Source: Nocardia abscessus (GTDB lineage Bacteria; Actinomycetota; Actinomycetes; Mycobacteriales; Mycobacteriaceae). Taken from it: 64,000 nucleotides of DNA. The position numbers and the translations under genes were made by a program. The DNA lies in the NCBI RefSeq assembly GCF_015477775.1, contig NZ_JADLQO010000007.1:248001-312000 (forward strand), given 5' to 3'. The notes under the pieces are model-generated. The model ran no database searches and had not been told where the DNA came from. It saw only the letters and a list, made by a program, of their open reading frames with translations. Of this stretch, positions 51,960 through 60,039 are shown in pieces. How positions within the stretch are numbered: the stretch's first letter is position 1; the number at the start of each line of letters is the position of its first letter.

Positions 51960-52712
51960 GATGACATTCCTCTGCGCTGGTGCACGTAGTCGTGCACATG
52001 CTTGCGGAGAGCCCTCGTGTTCGAGCGGCGCCGGTAGTTCACGACAGAGCGCTTCGAATCGGCTGAACATCGAGCAGCGCGGGTTCCTCGCCCCTTTTAT
52101 CGGCCGACCGCGCTGTCGATCCGATACATCCAACGTTTACCACAGCTCACCTGTAACAAACCGATCTTTCCGCTTCACGATCTGATCACCAAGCGGTCGC
52201 TTGGTCAGAATTGCGGCCGCTGAGCTGTGGAAATAGCGACTCCCCCGACTTTATTGCACGAAACCGAAAAAGGACGACTTTCACACCCGGCGGCTCACAG
52301 CGGCGGTATGGATTCCGCCGAAGCGACCGAGGGCGGCCGTACCACCGCCGAAGCGACAGCAACTCGGCATTCCCCGGAAGCGGTCACCCGAGCCGCCACC
52401 CGGTGCGGCCCGATCCGATCGGCGGCCCGCCGATGACCGCACCGAAACCCCTCGCGCACAACCGGTACGGCGATGCGGTTGCGGCCCGGACGCGCGATTC
52501 GAAGATCGGCGGCGGCTGGATTCGACAGTTGTGCGCCGGCTGATTCGGCGCGAGACACCCGGGTACCCGCTCACCATGGTTCGCCGAACCGAAGCTGTCG
52601 GCACACATGACGAAGTCACCCGGGCGTCGAGGCCCACCGCCGGGTCGTCGCTCGATGTTCGCCGAGGACCGTCGGCGGGGGCGTCCACGGCCGGGGAAAC
52701 CAGGTGATGCCG
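51960..52712. other. Gene-poor stretch
   Basis: A gap of 753 bp with only weak short frames. One, 52433-52543 (+), would encode a 36-aa peptide (MTAPKPLAHNRYGDAV...) but has no ribosome site. The stretch includes an 18-bp palindrome at 52188. Nothing else could be supported. Confidence 0.4.
52188..52205. promoter_or_regulatory. Orphan TetR-type palindrome
   Basis: ACCAAGCG-GT-CGCTTGGT is a perfect 8-2-8 dyad of the kind bound by TetR/AcrR regulators, but no such regulator gene adjoins it. Confidence 0.5.
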
Positions 52713-53786
52713 ATGGCCGACCTCCGGCGGATCATGCGAAAGCACGGCCCCTTCGCATCGGTCTGCTTCGACAGTTCGCACGACACCGAAGACGCGGCAC
52801 GCCGATCCGAGCTGCGTTGGCACTGGATCGACGCCGAACTGGACCGCAGCGGGGCCAGACCACGGATCCGGCGGCTACTGGCCCAGGCGATCGAACTGCA
52901 CCCACCACCGCGCGGGCGGTGCGGCAGGATGCTCATCGCCGACGAGACCGAGGTGCTCGCCGACGAACGCCTGCCGAGACCGCCGGAGATCGAAACCGTC
53001 CGGGTCTCCCCGCTGCCGTACCTGCTGCCGCTGATCGAGATGCAAGGCGAGCAGATACCGCACGTCATCGCGCTCGTGGACCGGGTCGGCTCGGAGCTGT
53101 ACTCGCTCGACAAACGCGACGAAGACGAGGAATTCCTGCGTGCCGCGGGCCCTCCGATGCCCGATATCCAGCGGGACGACTGGTCTCATCGCACGATCCG
53201 GCAGCGGACCGCGGACAGCACGCGACGGAACATCCGGGAATTCGCGCAGGAACTCGACCGGCTCGCCGACACCGTGCACGCGGAAGTCGTCGTGCTCGCC
53301 GGAGAGTCGAGGGCTCGTGCGGAACTGCGTGCGGAGTTCGACGCGAAGGGCCGGGATGTCGTCGAGGCCGAATCCGGCACACTGACGCCGGGTTCGGATC
53401 CGAAGGCGCTCGACGCGGAGGTCCGCGCGATCCTGCACCGCATGGTGGCGCAGCGACGCCGCCGCGTGCTCGACCGCTTCGCCGCCGAGATCGAGCGTCC
53501 GGACGGGCTTGCGGTGGCCGGGCTGGCCGCGACCACGAGCGCATTGCGCGCCGCCACCGTGGAGCGGCTGCTGCTCGACCGCGTCGTCCTGGGCGACCGC
53601 TTGATGCTGGCCGGAACCGCTCCGAACCCACTGATCGGGCCCGCCGCGAATAACGCGACCGGGGAGATGCGCCGCGCCGACGAAGCGCTGCCGGTGGCCG
53701 CCTTGGCGATCGGGGCCCAGGTCACCCTGGTCGACGCCGTCGCAGCCCTGCGCGACGGTGTCGGCGCTCTGCTGCGGCGCCGCTAG
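52713..53786 (+). CDS. Rv2629-type baeRF family protein (release-factor-like)
   Basis: Protein of 357 aa resembling the bacterial archaeo-eukaryotic release factor (baeRF) family that includes M. tuberculosis Rv2629. Features are an N-terminal SVCFDSSHDTEDAARRSELRW segment, PLIEMQGEQIPHVIALVDRVGSELY in the middle, WSHRTIRQRTADSTRRNIREFAQELDRLADT, and a C-terminal L7Ae/eRF1-domain-3-like part ending in GAQVTLVDAVAALRDGVGALLRR. Suggested role: ribosome-associated hydrolysis of peptidyl-tRNA in stress or hibernation. Start ATG 52713 (aggtga upstream); GTG 52704 is possible. Confidence 0.75.
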   Translation: MADLRRIMRKHGPFASVCFDSSHDTEDAARRSELRWHWIDAELDRSGARPRIRRLLAQAIELHPPPRGRCGRMLIADETEVLADERLPRPPEIETVRVSPLPYLLPLIEMQGEQIPHVIALVDRVGSELYSLDKRDEDEEFLRAAGPPMPDIQRDDWSHRTIRQRTADSTRRNIREFAQELDRLADTVHAEVVVLAGESRARAELRAEFDAKGRDVVEAESGTLTPGSDPKALDAEVRAILHRMVAQRRRRVLDRFAAEIERPDGLAVAGLAATTSALRAATVERLLLDRVVLGDRLMLAGTAPNPLIGPAANNATGEMRRADEALPVAALAIGAQVTLVDAVAALRDGVGALLRRR

Positions 53787-53813
53787 GCCGAACCCGAGGC
53801 GCGGCAGCGACCC

Positions 53814-54500
53814 TCACGACTTCGGGACGCGCTCGTGCAGCGTCAGCAGCATGTGATCGAAAGCGGTCTGCACCGCCGGCGGAGCCGGGGGCAAGCGGTC
53901 GATTTCGGCGATGAGCTGGGCGGCCAGATCGCGCAGTTTGACGTTGGTCTCCTGCGAGCGCCACTGCAGGACGTGGAATGCCTGGTCGGCGTTGATCCGG
54001 TAGATCCGCATCAGCACGCCTTTGGCCTGCTCGATCAACGCGCGCGCCTCGAAGAGTTTGGGCAGCGTGCCGTCGAGCAGGTCCTGGCGTTCCTCGGCGA
54101 TGGTGGCCGTCAGGTCGATGTAGTAACCCGCGGTGCCGACGACGGTGCCGCTCTTGTCGATCATCGTGTCGCCCAGCACGATGACGTGGTGCGCGACCCC
54201 GGCGGTGTCGATGATGCGATGACGGCTGCAGAACGGTTCGGCGTTGCGGACCGACTTCTCGATCGCCTCGGCGACATGATCCCGGTCCTCGGGGTGTTTG
54301 TGCGCGAGCAGCAACTCCGTCGTCGGCGTCACCGAGTCGGGCGCGTATCCGTGCATCGCGGCGACCTCGTCAGACCACTCCCACCGCCGATCGACGAACC
54401 AGAAACGGAAGCTTCCCGTGGTCTGCGGTGTCCCGGCGCCCACCACCCGGGCTACCGCCCCCTCGGCCGTATCCACGATTCGGTCGCCCGATTCGTTCAT
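53814..54500 (-). CDS. PAS-ANTAR antiterminator/regulator
   Basis: Protein of 228 aa. A PAS domain covers about residues 30-135 (FRFWFVDRRWEWSDEVAAMHGYAP, then DTMIDKSGTVVGTAGYYIDL). It is followed by an ANTAR RNA-binding domain (LFEARALIEQAKGVLMRIYRINADQAFHVLQWRSQE). PAS-ANTAR proteins in actinobacteria bind paired hairpins in mRNA leaders to block termination. No such leader is obvious beside it, so targets are elsewhere. Convergent with the baeRF gene. Confidence 0.9.
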   Translation of the reverse strand: MNESGDRIVDTAEGAVARVVGAGTPQTTGSFRFWFVDRRWEWSDEVAAMHGYAPDSVTPTTELLLAHKHPEDRDHVAEAIEKSVRNAEPFCSRHRIIDTAGVAHHVIVLGDTMIDKSGTVVGTAGYYIDLTATIAEERQDLLDGTLPKLFEARALIEQAKGVLMRIYRINADQAFHVLQWRSQETNVKLRDLAAQLIAEIDRLPPAPPAVQTAFDHMLLTLHERVPKS

Positions 54501-54750
54501 CGCGTCAGTATGCTCCTACCTGCGGTTTTTCACCGCGGATCCGCCAGATCGAAGCAATGCCCGGACCGCTCGCCGCCGCCCCGGCAACCCCATCATCCTA
54601 TTACCGCCGCAGCGGATTCCCGGCCTGCCCGAGCCCGCTCGACGCCCCTGGCGCCGCACGCTGATCCGCTGTGCCGTCGGCGGCGGTGGAAGCCGTCGGC
54701 GGCGGCAGAGCGATCGAGCCGGATCGGCCACGCCCGTGACTGCAGCGGTT

Positions 54751-55755
54751 TCACGACGCCGGGAGCAGGTCGTCGGCGTCGATCTCGCTGACGGCCGCCG
54801 CGGCGCGGGCCGCCGCCCCTTGGGTATGCCACCACCGCCACCGATCCGTATCCAGCTCACCCGCCCGCGCGAGCAGCCCGGGCCAGTCGTCGAGGTTCGG
54901 CCAGCGGTCCAGGGTGAGCGCCATATCCGCGGCGGCCAGTGCGCGCGCGGTCGCCCGCTGCTCGCCGAACGGGCGGTCCGCCGGGATCAGGATGGCCGGT
55001 TTGCCCGCGGCGGCGATGTCGGCGACCGCGGCCTGACCGGCGTGCGAGACGATCACGTCGGCTTCGCACAACTGCGGCCACGGGTCGTCCACCCAGTCAC
55101 CCGAACCGACACTGCGCCATCGGTAGCGGCTGTGGCGCGCGGCGCAGGCGCGGACCATCGCCGCGGTGGACGGAACGCCGCCCGTTCCCCCGAGCACCAG
55201 GACCACCGGGCGCTGGTCCCCTCGGTCGGTCCGGACGGGCACGCGCCCGGCGAAGCGGGTGATCCCGCCGACATAGTGCGTCTTGTCCGCGTACGGGTGC
55301 AGCCACAACGGGTCGTACAGTCCCCGCGGCCACGCGGCGATCAACCGGTCGGCGACCCGGTGGACCATTTGGTGCGCCGGATCCACCCGGGTACCGGGCA
55401 GCACCATCGCGACGACGGGCACGCCGTGCAGCCGGGCCAGCAGCGCGATCTCCGCCGACCCGTCGACCACCATCGCGTCCGGACGCGCGCGCACGATCCA
55501 GGCGGCGACCGCCGCCATCCGCTCGGCGAGGCCGCGATCGTGGCGCGGCGCCCAGTGCAACGTCCCGCCGGCGGTGGGGTCCTCGATGATCGGCGCTCGA
55601 TCGTCGGCGGGCAAGCACACCGCGTCGTCGAAAGCCTGGTGGTCGGCCGGCGACAACGACGACAGTGCGACGACGGGTCGAGCGATGTGCGGGCGAACGC
55701 ATTGCGCTCGAAGCAGAGGCCCGCAGCCGTGGTGGTGGATGTAGTAGCCGATCAT
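54751..55755 (-). CDS. Glycosyltransferase (GT28/MurG-like C-terminal type)
   Basis: Protein of 334 aa with a GT-B pattern: MIGYYIHHHGCGPLLRA at the start (HGxGH-like) and a C-terminal donor site with VVLVLGGTGG, ADVIVSHAGQAAVADIAAAGKPAILIPADRPFGEQ. This corresponds to the UDP-sugar-binding region of MurG/GT28 enzymes. Possible target: cell-surface or secondary-metabolite glycosylation. It stands alone, with a 486-bp upstream gap, so no pathway can be assigned. Confidence 0.82.
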   Translation of the reverse strand: MIGYYIHHHGCGPLLRAQCVRPHIARPVVALSSLSPADHQAFDDAVCLPADDRAPIIEDPTAGGTLHWAPRHDRGLAERMAAVAAWIVRARPDAMVVDGSAEIALLARLHGVPVVAMVLPGTRVDPAHQMVHRVADRLIAAWPRGLYDPLWLHPYADKTHYVGGITRFAGRVPVRTDRGDQRPVVLVLGGTGGVPSTAAMVRACAARHSRYRWRSVGSGDWVDDPWPQLCEADVIVSHAGQAAVADIAAAGKPAILIPADRPFGEQRATARALAAADMALTLDRWPNLDDWPGLLARAGELDTDRWRWWHTQGAAARAAAAVSEIDADDLLPAS

Positions 55756-56241
55756 GCGGCCGCCGCGACAGGAAGCACCCCGAGGAGTTCGCGACCGACC
55801 TCTCGCATACCGACGGGTCTGACAACCATGGCATCGGGCCTTCCAGGACTGAGGGGCGACGTGGCGGTTCTACCCGCGTTTTTTCCTAGCAAACATTTAG
55901 CAATCACCCCGTTTCCGCAAGCTGAGCGGTCAACTGACCAGTTGATAGCCCCGACCCGACCGCAGGCATCGTCCGCAGACTGGCCCCGGAAAGCCGCCTA
56001 CATGCTGTCGCTACGGCACGGCAAACATTCGCCTTGAAGAGCAAGCGGCACCGGCCCCGCCGGTTCGCGACAGACAAGGTCGGCAGCGGTCTGCCCATTA
56101 CTCGATATCCGCTGCGCCACTGCGGGTTTCGTAGCAGCCGTGCCGAGGCGGCAGCGCAGGTGGAAGGCCGCCGCGGGGACGGATAGGCTTGACGATGTGC
56201 CGGGGCAGGTGGAGTCTGCCCCGGCACACCCGCACGGAGCG
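55756..56241. other. Intergenic region upstream of glycosyltransferase
   Basis: A gap of 486 bp. The part near 55860-55930 is relatively AT-rich and may hold the glycosyltransferase promoter. No gene is supported. Confidence 0.4.
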
Positions 56242-56496
56242 TTATTCAGCGTGCGCCAAGGCCACTCGCTGCTTCTCGTTGTCGATATCGAGAATGCGCA
56301 CCGTCAGCGTGGCGCCGACCTGCGGCTCGCTGGACCACTCGGTCTTGTGCAGCAATCCGTGCACGCCGGGAGCGACCTCCAGGAACGCGCCGAACGGCAC
56401 GATCTCTACGACGGTCGCCTCGAGCACTCCGCCCTGAGCGTGGGCGGAGACGAAGTCCGGCCATCCGCTCGCATGTGGCGTTTCCGCATGGGACAT
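56242..56496 (-). CDS. Small S1-domain RNA-binding protein
   Basis: Protein of 84 aa that is essentially one S1 domain: GGVLEATVVEIVPFGAFLEVAPGVHGLLHKTEW, then LTVRILDIDNEKQRVALA. It probably binds RNA or ribosomes. The ribosome site aaggaggtga at 56501-56510 is a complete match to the 16S 3' end and lies 4 nt from the ATG, so high expression is expected. No partner gene adjoins. Confidence 0.9.
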   Translation of the reverse strand: MSHAETPHASGWPDFVSAHAQGGVLEATVVEIVPFGAFLEVAPGVHGLLHKTEWSSEPQVGATLTVRILDIDNEKQRVALAHAE

Positions 56497-56550
56497 GTAA
56501 TCACCTCCTTCCGATGTCCCTGTAGTACTCGGGATTTCGTGAAGGAGGCG

Positions 56551-56569
56551 GGCGGGCCCCTGGCCCGCC
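56551..56569. terminator. Short GC hairpin
   Basis: ggcgggcc (56551-56558) pairs with ggcccgcc (56562-56569), 8-bp stem with a 3-nt loop. It lies between the oxidoreductase stop (56729, minus) and the S1 gene start, so it may end the former's transcript. Confidence 0.45.
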
Positions 56570-56728
56570 GGATGATCACCGCGCGGCCGGGTAACCGTTC
56601 TGTGTGCGGCGCGTCGCCGACCCGGCAGTCATGACGACGACCTTAGCCCAGCGCATCGCGCACAGCAATACCAGTCTTGCGGTGCACGTCGAAACACACC
56701 GCAGCAAAACAGTTTTCGTGCCGCGCGA

Positions 56729-59206
56729 CTATCCGCCGAAGCGCAGCGTCACCTCGGCCGAAACAGGAGTCGCGCGACATGCCAGCACCTGGCCCCGAGC
56801 GATCTCCTTTTCGGTGAGGGCCGACAGCGGATCGGGGTCCATGCCGACCTGCCCGGATTCGACTGTCGCCACGCAAGTTCCGCACGCGCCGCCGAGACAG
56901 GAGTAGGGCAGGTCAGCCCGATGACGTAATGCCGCCTCCAGGATGGCCGGACCCTGGGCCATCTCGAACAGCAGGTCTTCGCCGTGTCCGGTGAGGGTCA
57001 CACGGCTGGTCGGGGCGTTCGCCGCCGGCACGGACAACACGGGAACATCCGTCTCGAACAGCTCGAGCATGATGCGGGACTTCGCCACGCCACGCCGCTC
57101 CAGGGCCGACACCATGGCTGCGACCAGTTCTTTCGGCCCACACAGGAACCACTGTTCGGCGTCTTGCTCGATGACCTCGGCCGCCGAGACGCGGCCGTGG
57201 CGGTAGGCCACGCCTGCCCGGCCCCGGGGCATCGTCGCCGGTCGCTGCCGGGACAGGTGGTGGATGACGCGCAGCCTGCCCCCGAAGCGGTCCGCGAGCG
57301 CGGCGAGTTGATCGGCCAGCATGACGTGTTCGCTGTCCCGGCTGCCGTAATGCAGGGTGAACGTGCTGTCCGGCTCGGTTTCGAGGATGGTGGCGATGAT
57401 CGAGGCGATCGGCGTGATGCCACTGCCCGCCGCCACCGCGGCGTAGGTGCGCGCACGTTCGGGGTCCAGCTTCGGCGTGAACCTGCCCGCGGGCTCGGAC
57501 ACATGCAAGACCGTGCCGACGGTCAGACGGTCGAGGGCGTAGCCGGAGAACGCTCCGCCCGACCGTCGCTTGATCCCGATCCGCACCCTGCCGGAACCCG
57601 CCGCGTCACACAGCGAATAGCTACGCCGGATCTGCTGTCCCGCATGCGTCCCCCGCACGACCACATGCTGGCCTGCCGCGAAGGCATACCGACCGGCGAG
57701 CTGCGCGGGAACGTCGAATTCGACCAGGACGCTGTCGGCGCCGGCGGGGTCGATCGAGCGCACCGCCAGCCGGTGGAAACCCCGCGCGGGTCCCTGGGGA
57801 ATCGGGTCGAACGCCTCCGTGGCGACCGACTCGGCCGCCGCCGGTCCGAACTCACGCAGTCTTTCCACCCCGGCCGCCGCCAAACCCTTCGCCGCGCGAA
57901 CCACAAGGGCTGGGTTCAGCACCGCCACCGGACTGTCCAGGAGCCCGGCGATGCGTGCGATCTGCCGCGCCACCACCGCATCCTGTGCACCGACGGCCAT
58001 GGTCAGCCTCGCCAGCGCGCCGAGCGCCCACATCCGGGCCTGTCCTCCGGCATCCACGTGGGGCATGGCCGAGTCGAACAGTTTCGTGATCATCCACGCG
58101 TCATCGATCTCGCGGGCGGCAGTGCGGAAGAAGCGACGGGCCAGATCGTCGTCCCCCGTCGCGAGCGCGCGGCGCAACGCCACGGCCTGCAGCGCGGACA
58201 CGGTCATGCCCTGGCCGAACGCCGGGCTGAAACTGCAGACCGCGTCACCGAGGACCAGTAGTCCCAGCGGAAACCGGGACAGCCGCTCGTAGCGGCGACG
58301 CTGGTTGGCCGGATACCGGTAGACGCTGATCCCGGTGAGCGGTTCGGCGTCGAGCAGCGCCGCGCGCACGTCCGGCGGCGCCACCGAATCGGCGAACCGC
58401 CAGAAGCCCTCGGAATCAGTCGGCGGGTGGTCTTTTCCGTAGCCGATCAAGGTGAGGATGTGCGTTCCTCCCTCCACCGCGAACAGCGCCAGACCTCGCG
58501 CGGGATCCTGGTTCGCGATCACGATCTCCTTGTCGCCGCTCAGCGCGCCGACCGGAAGCCGCACATAGCGGCTCGCGTACATCATGTCGATCCGCACCCC
58601 CTCCTCGGCCGGTCGTTCGTAGCCCAGAGCGGCGAGCCAATCGCCGACCGGACCGTGCCGCCCCAGGCAACTCACCACCAGATCGGCGCGGACTTCTCGC
58701 GCCACCGTGGCGTCCTCCGACATGACCCGCACCCCGGTGACCCGCGTTCGGTCCGCGTCGACGAGCAATCCCACGGCGGCACGGCGGTCGGCCAGCTCGA
58801 CGTTCGGCAGCGCGCGGACCCGATTGCGCACGCGCCATTCCAAGAAGGGGCGACTGGCCTGCAGAAGCGAGTAGCCACCGTCGGATCGCCGGAGCGTGTG
58901 CCCCGCGACGGTCATCCGCATCTGCGTCAACGACCGGCACTCCATGGCGCCGTCGGCCAGCAGCTCGTCCGTGATGCCGGGGAACAGCTCCTCGATGATC
59001 TGCTTGCCACGCGCGAGCAGTGCGTGCACGTGCCTGCCCTGCGGCACCCCGCGCCGGTCACCCGGCGTGGACAGATCGTCTCGCTCGATCACGGTGACCT
59101 GCTCGTAGCTGTCGCTGAGGATCCGCGCCGCGAGGAGTCCTGCCATGCTCGCGCCCAGCACCACCGCGTGCCCGCGGCGGGTGATCGCTCGCTCGGTAAT
59201 CGTCAT
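56729..59206 (-). CDS. Fused FAD monooxygenase / ferredoxin reductase / 2Fe-2S protein
   Basis: Protein of 825 aa with three parts. Residues 1 to about 440 form a PHBH-type FAD monooxygenase: GASMAG at 18-23, VVSCLGRHGPVGDW, and the GD motif LGLLVLGDAVCSFSPAFGQGM. Residues about 485-725 are an FNR-like reductase: RRSYSLCDA for FAD/FMN, AAVAAGSGITPIASII and WFLCGPKELV for NAD(P)H. The last 90 residues are a plant-type ferredoxin with Cys770, Cys775, Cys778 and Cys810. This would be a self-contained electron-transfer oxygenase. ATG 59206 follows ggaggg. Divergent TetR at 59352 with a strong operator between. Confidence 0.9.
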   Translation of the reverse strand: MTITERAITRRGHAVVLGASMAGLLAARILSDSYEQVTVIERDDLSTPGDRRGVPQGRHVHALLARGKQIIEELFPGITDELLADGAMECRSLTQMRMTVAGHTLRRSDGGYSLLQASRPFLEWRVRNRVRALPNVELADRRAAVGLLVDADRTRVTGVRVMSEDATVAREVRADLVVSCLGRHGPVGDWLAALGYERPAEEGVRIDMMYASRYVRLPVGALSGDKEIVIANQDPARGLALFAVEGGTHILTLIGYGKDHPPTDSEGFWRFADSVAPPDVRAALLDAEPLTGISVYRYPANQRRRYERLSRFPLGLLVLGDAVCSFSPAFGQGMTVSALQAVALRRALATGDDDLARRFFRTAAREIDDAWMITKLFDSAMPHVDAGGQARMWALGALARLTMAVGAQDAVVARQIARIAGLLDSPVAVLNPALVVRAAKGLAAAGVERLREFGPAAAESVATEAFDPIPQGPARGFHRLAVRSIDPAGADSVLVEFDVPAQLAGRYAFAAGQHVVVRGTHAGQQIRRSYSLCDAAGSGRVRIGIKRRSGGAFSGYALDRLTVGTVLHVSEPAGRFTPKLDPERARTYAAVAAGSGITPIASIIATILETEPDSTFTLHYGSRDSEHVMLADQLAALADRFGGRLRVIHHLSRQRPATMPRGRAGVAYRHGRVSAAEVIEQDAEQWFLCGPKELVAAMVSALERRGVAKSRIMLELFETDVPVLSVPAANAPTSRVTLTGHGEDLLFEMAQGPAILEAALRHRADLPYSCLGGACGTCVATVESGQVGMDPDPLSALTEKEIARGQVLACRATPVSAEVTLRFGG

Positions 59207-59271
59207 CACTGCCCTCCGGCGTCGTCCACGGCCTCCGCAGCCCCCGGTCGGGCGTGCACGGCCGAACAGCG

Positions 59272-59313
59272 TCGAGAACTGAGATATTTAGCTATGTTAG
59301 TCTCAGTTCTCGA
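59272..59313. promoter_or_regulatory. 13-bp inverted repeat between fused oxygenase and TetR
   Basis: tcgagaactgaga (59272-59284) is the exact reverse complement of 59301-59313 with a 16-bp spacer. It lies 39 bp before the TetR start and 66 bp before the oxygenase start, so it is probably a TetR operator controlling both. Confidence 0.7.
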
Positions 59314-59351
59314 TCGTCCGCAACGGCGGATGTCGCCCGTGCGAGGTAGAA

Positions 59352-59918
59352 ATGGCCATGACTTCCTCCACCCGGTCGTCGGAAACGCTGCTCGACGCGG
59401 CGGTCGCACTGATCGCCGAGAGCGGCCTGGACAACCTGACGCTGAGCGCGGTGGCCGAGCGCGCGGGCGTCTCGCGCGCCACCGCCTACCGCGAGTTCGG
59501 CGACAAGGACGGCCTGATCTCCGCCGTCGGCCGCAGCGAGATCGGGCGGATGGCAGCAGCCGCCTACCGCCGGATAGACCTCTTCGCACCTGCCGCGGAG
59601 GTGGCCGGCGCCTGCACCCTCTTCGCCTTGCGCTACCTGCGAGAACACGCTGCCTTCAGTTACATTCGCCGCCATGAGCCCGCCCGACTGCTCGACGTCG
59701 CCATCACCCACGGCGACTCGGAGCTCAACCTGGTCGAGACCGTCGCGGCCATCGCGGCGCCCGTGATCGCGGCTCGCGACGACTCGACACTCAGGTTGTC
59801 GCCGACCCAGGCGGCCGAAGTCGTCGTTCGCACCGTGCTCTCGCACGCGCTCATCCAGCGCAGCGAGCTCACCGACGAGCAGATAGCCGACACGGTGGCG
59901 CGGGCGATCACGCGGTAG
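59352..59918 (+). CDS. TetR-family transcriptional regulator
   Basis: Regulator of 188 aa with HTH LLDAAVALIAESGLDNLTLSAVAERAGVSRATAYREFGDKDGL. Position 146 bp from the divergent fused oxygenase, and a perfect 13-bp inverted repeat between them, imply that it represses the oxygenase until a substrate appears. The C-terminal ligand domain is not specific enough to name the inducer. Confidence 0.9.
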   Translation: MAMTSSTRSSETLLDAAVALIAESGLDNLTLSAVAERAGVSRATAYREFGDKDGLISAVGRSEIGRMAAAAYRRIDLFAPAAEVAGACTLFALRYLREHAAFSYIRRHEPARLLDVAITHGDSELNLVETVAAIAAPVIAARDDSTLRLSPTQAAEVVVRTVLSHALIQRSELTDEQIADTVARAITR

Positions 59919-60039
59919 TGGGACGACCGCCGACGGCACGCAGTCAGATACTGAGACGAACTACACATATGGTTTCACTGCGCTCGCCCGCTCGTGGCCG
60001 TACCTGCGGCTCGATGACATCCCCGCCCGGCCCGCGGGT

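Noticed and set aside
52433..52543. 36-aa peptide as a RiPP precursor
   Set aside because: No ribosome site, no leader-core pattern and no modifying enzyme nearby.
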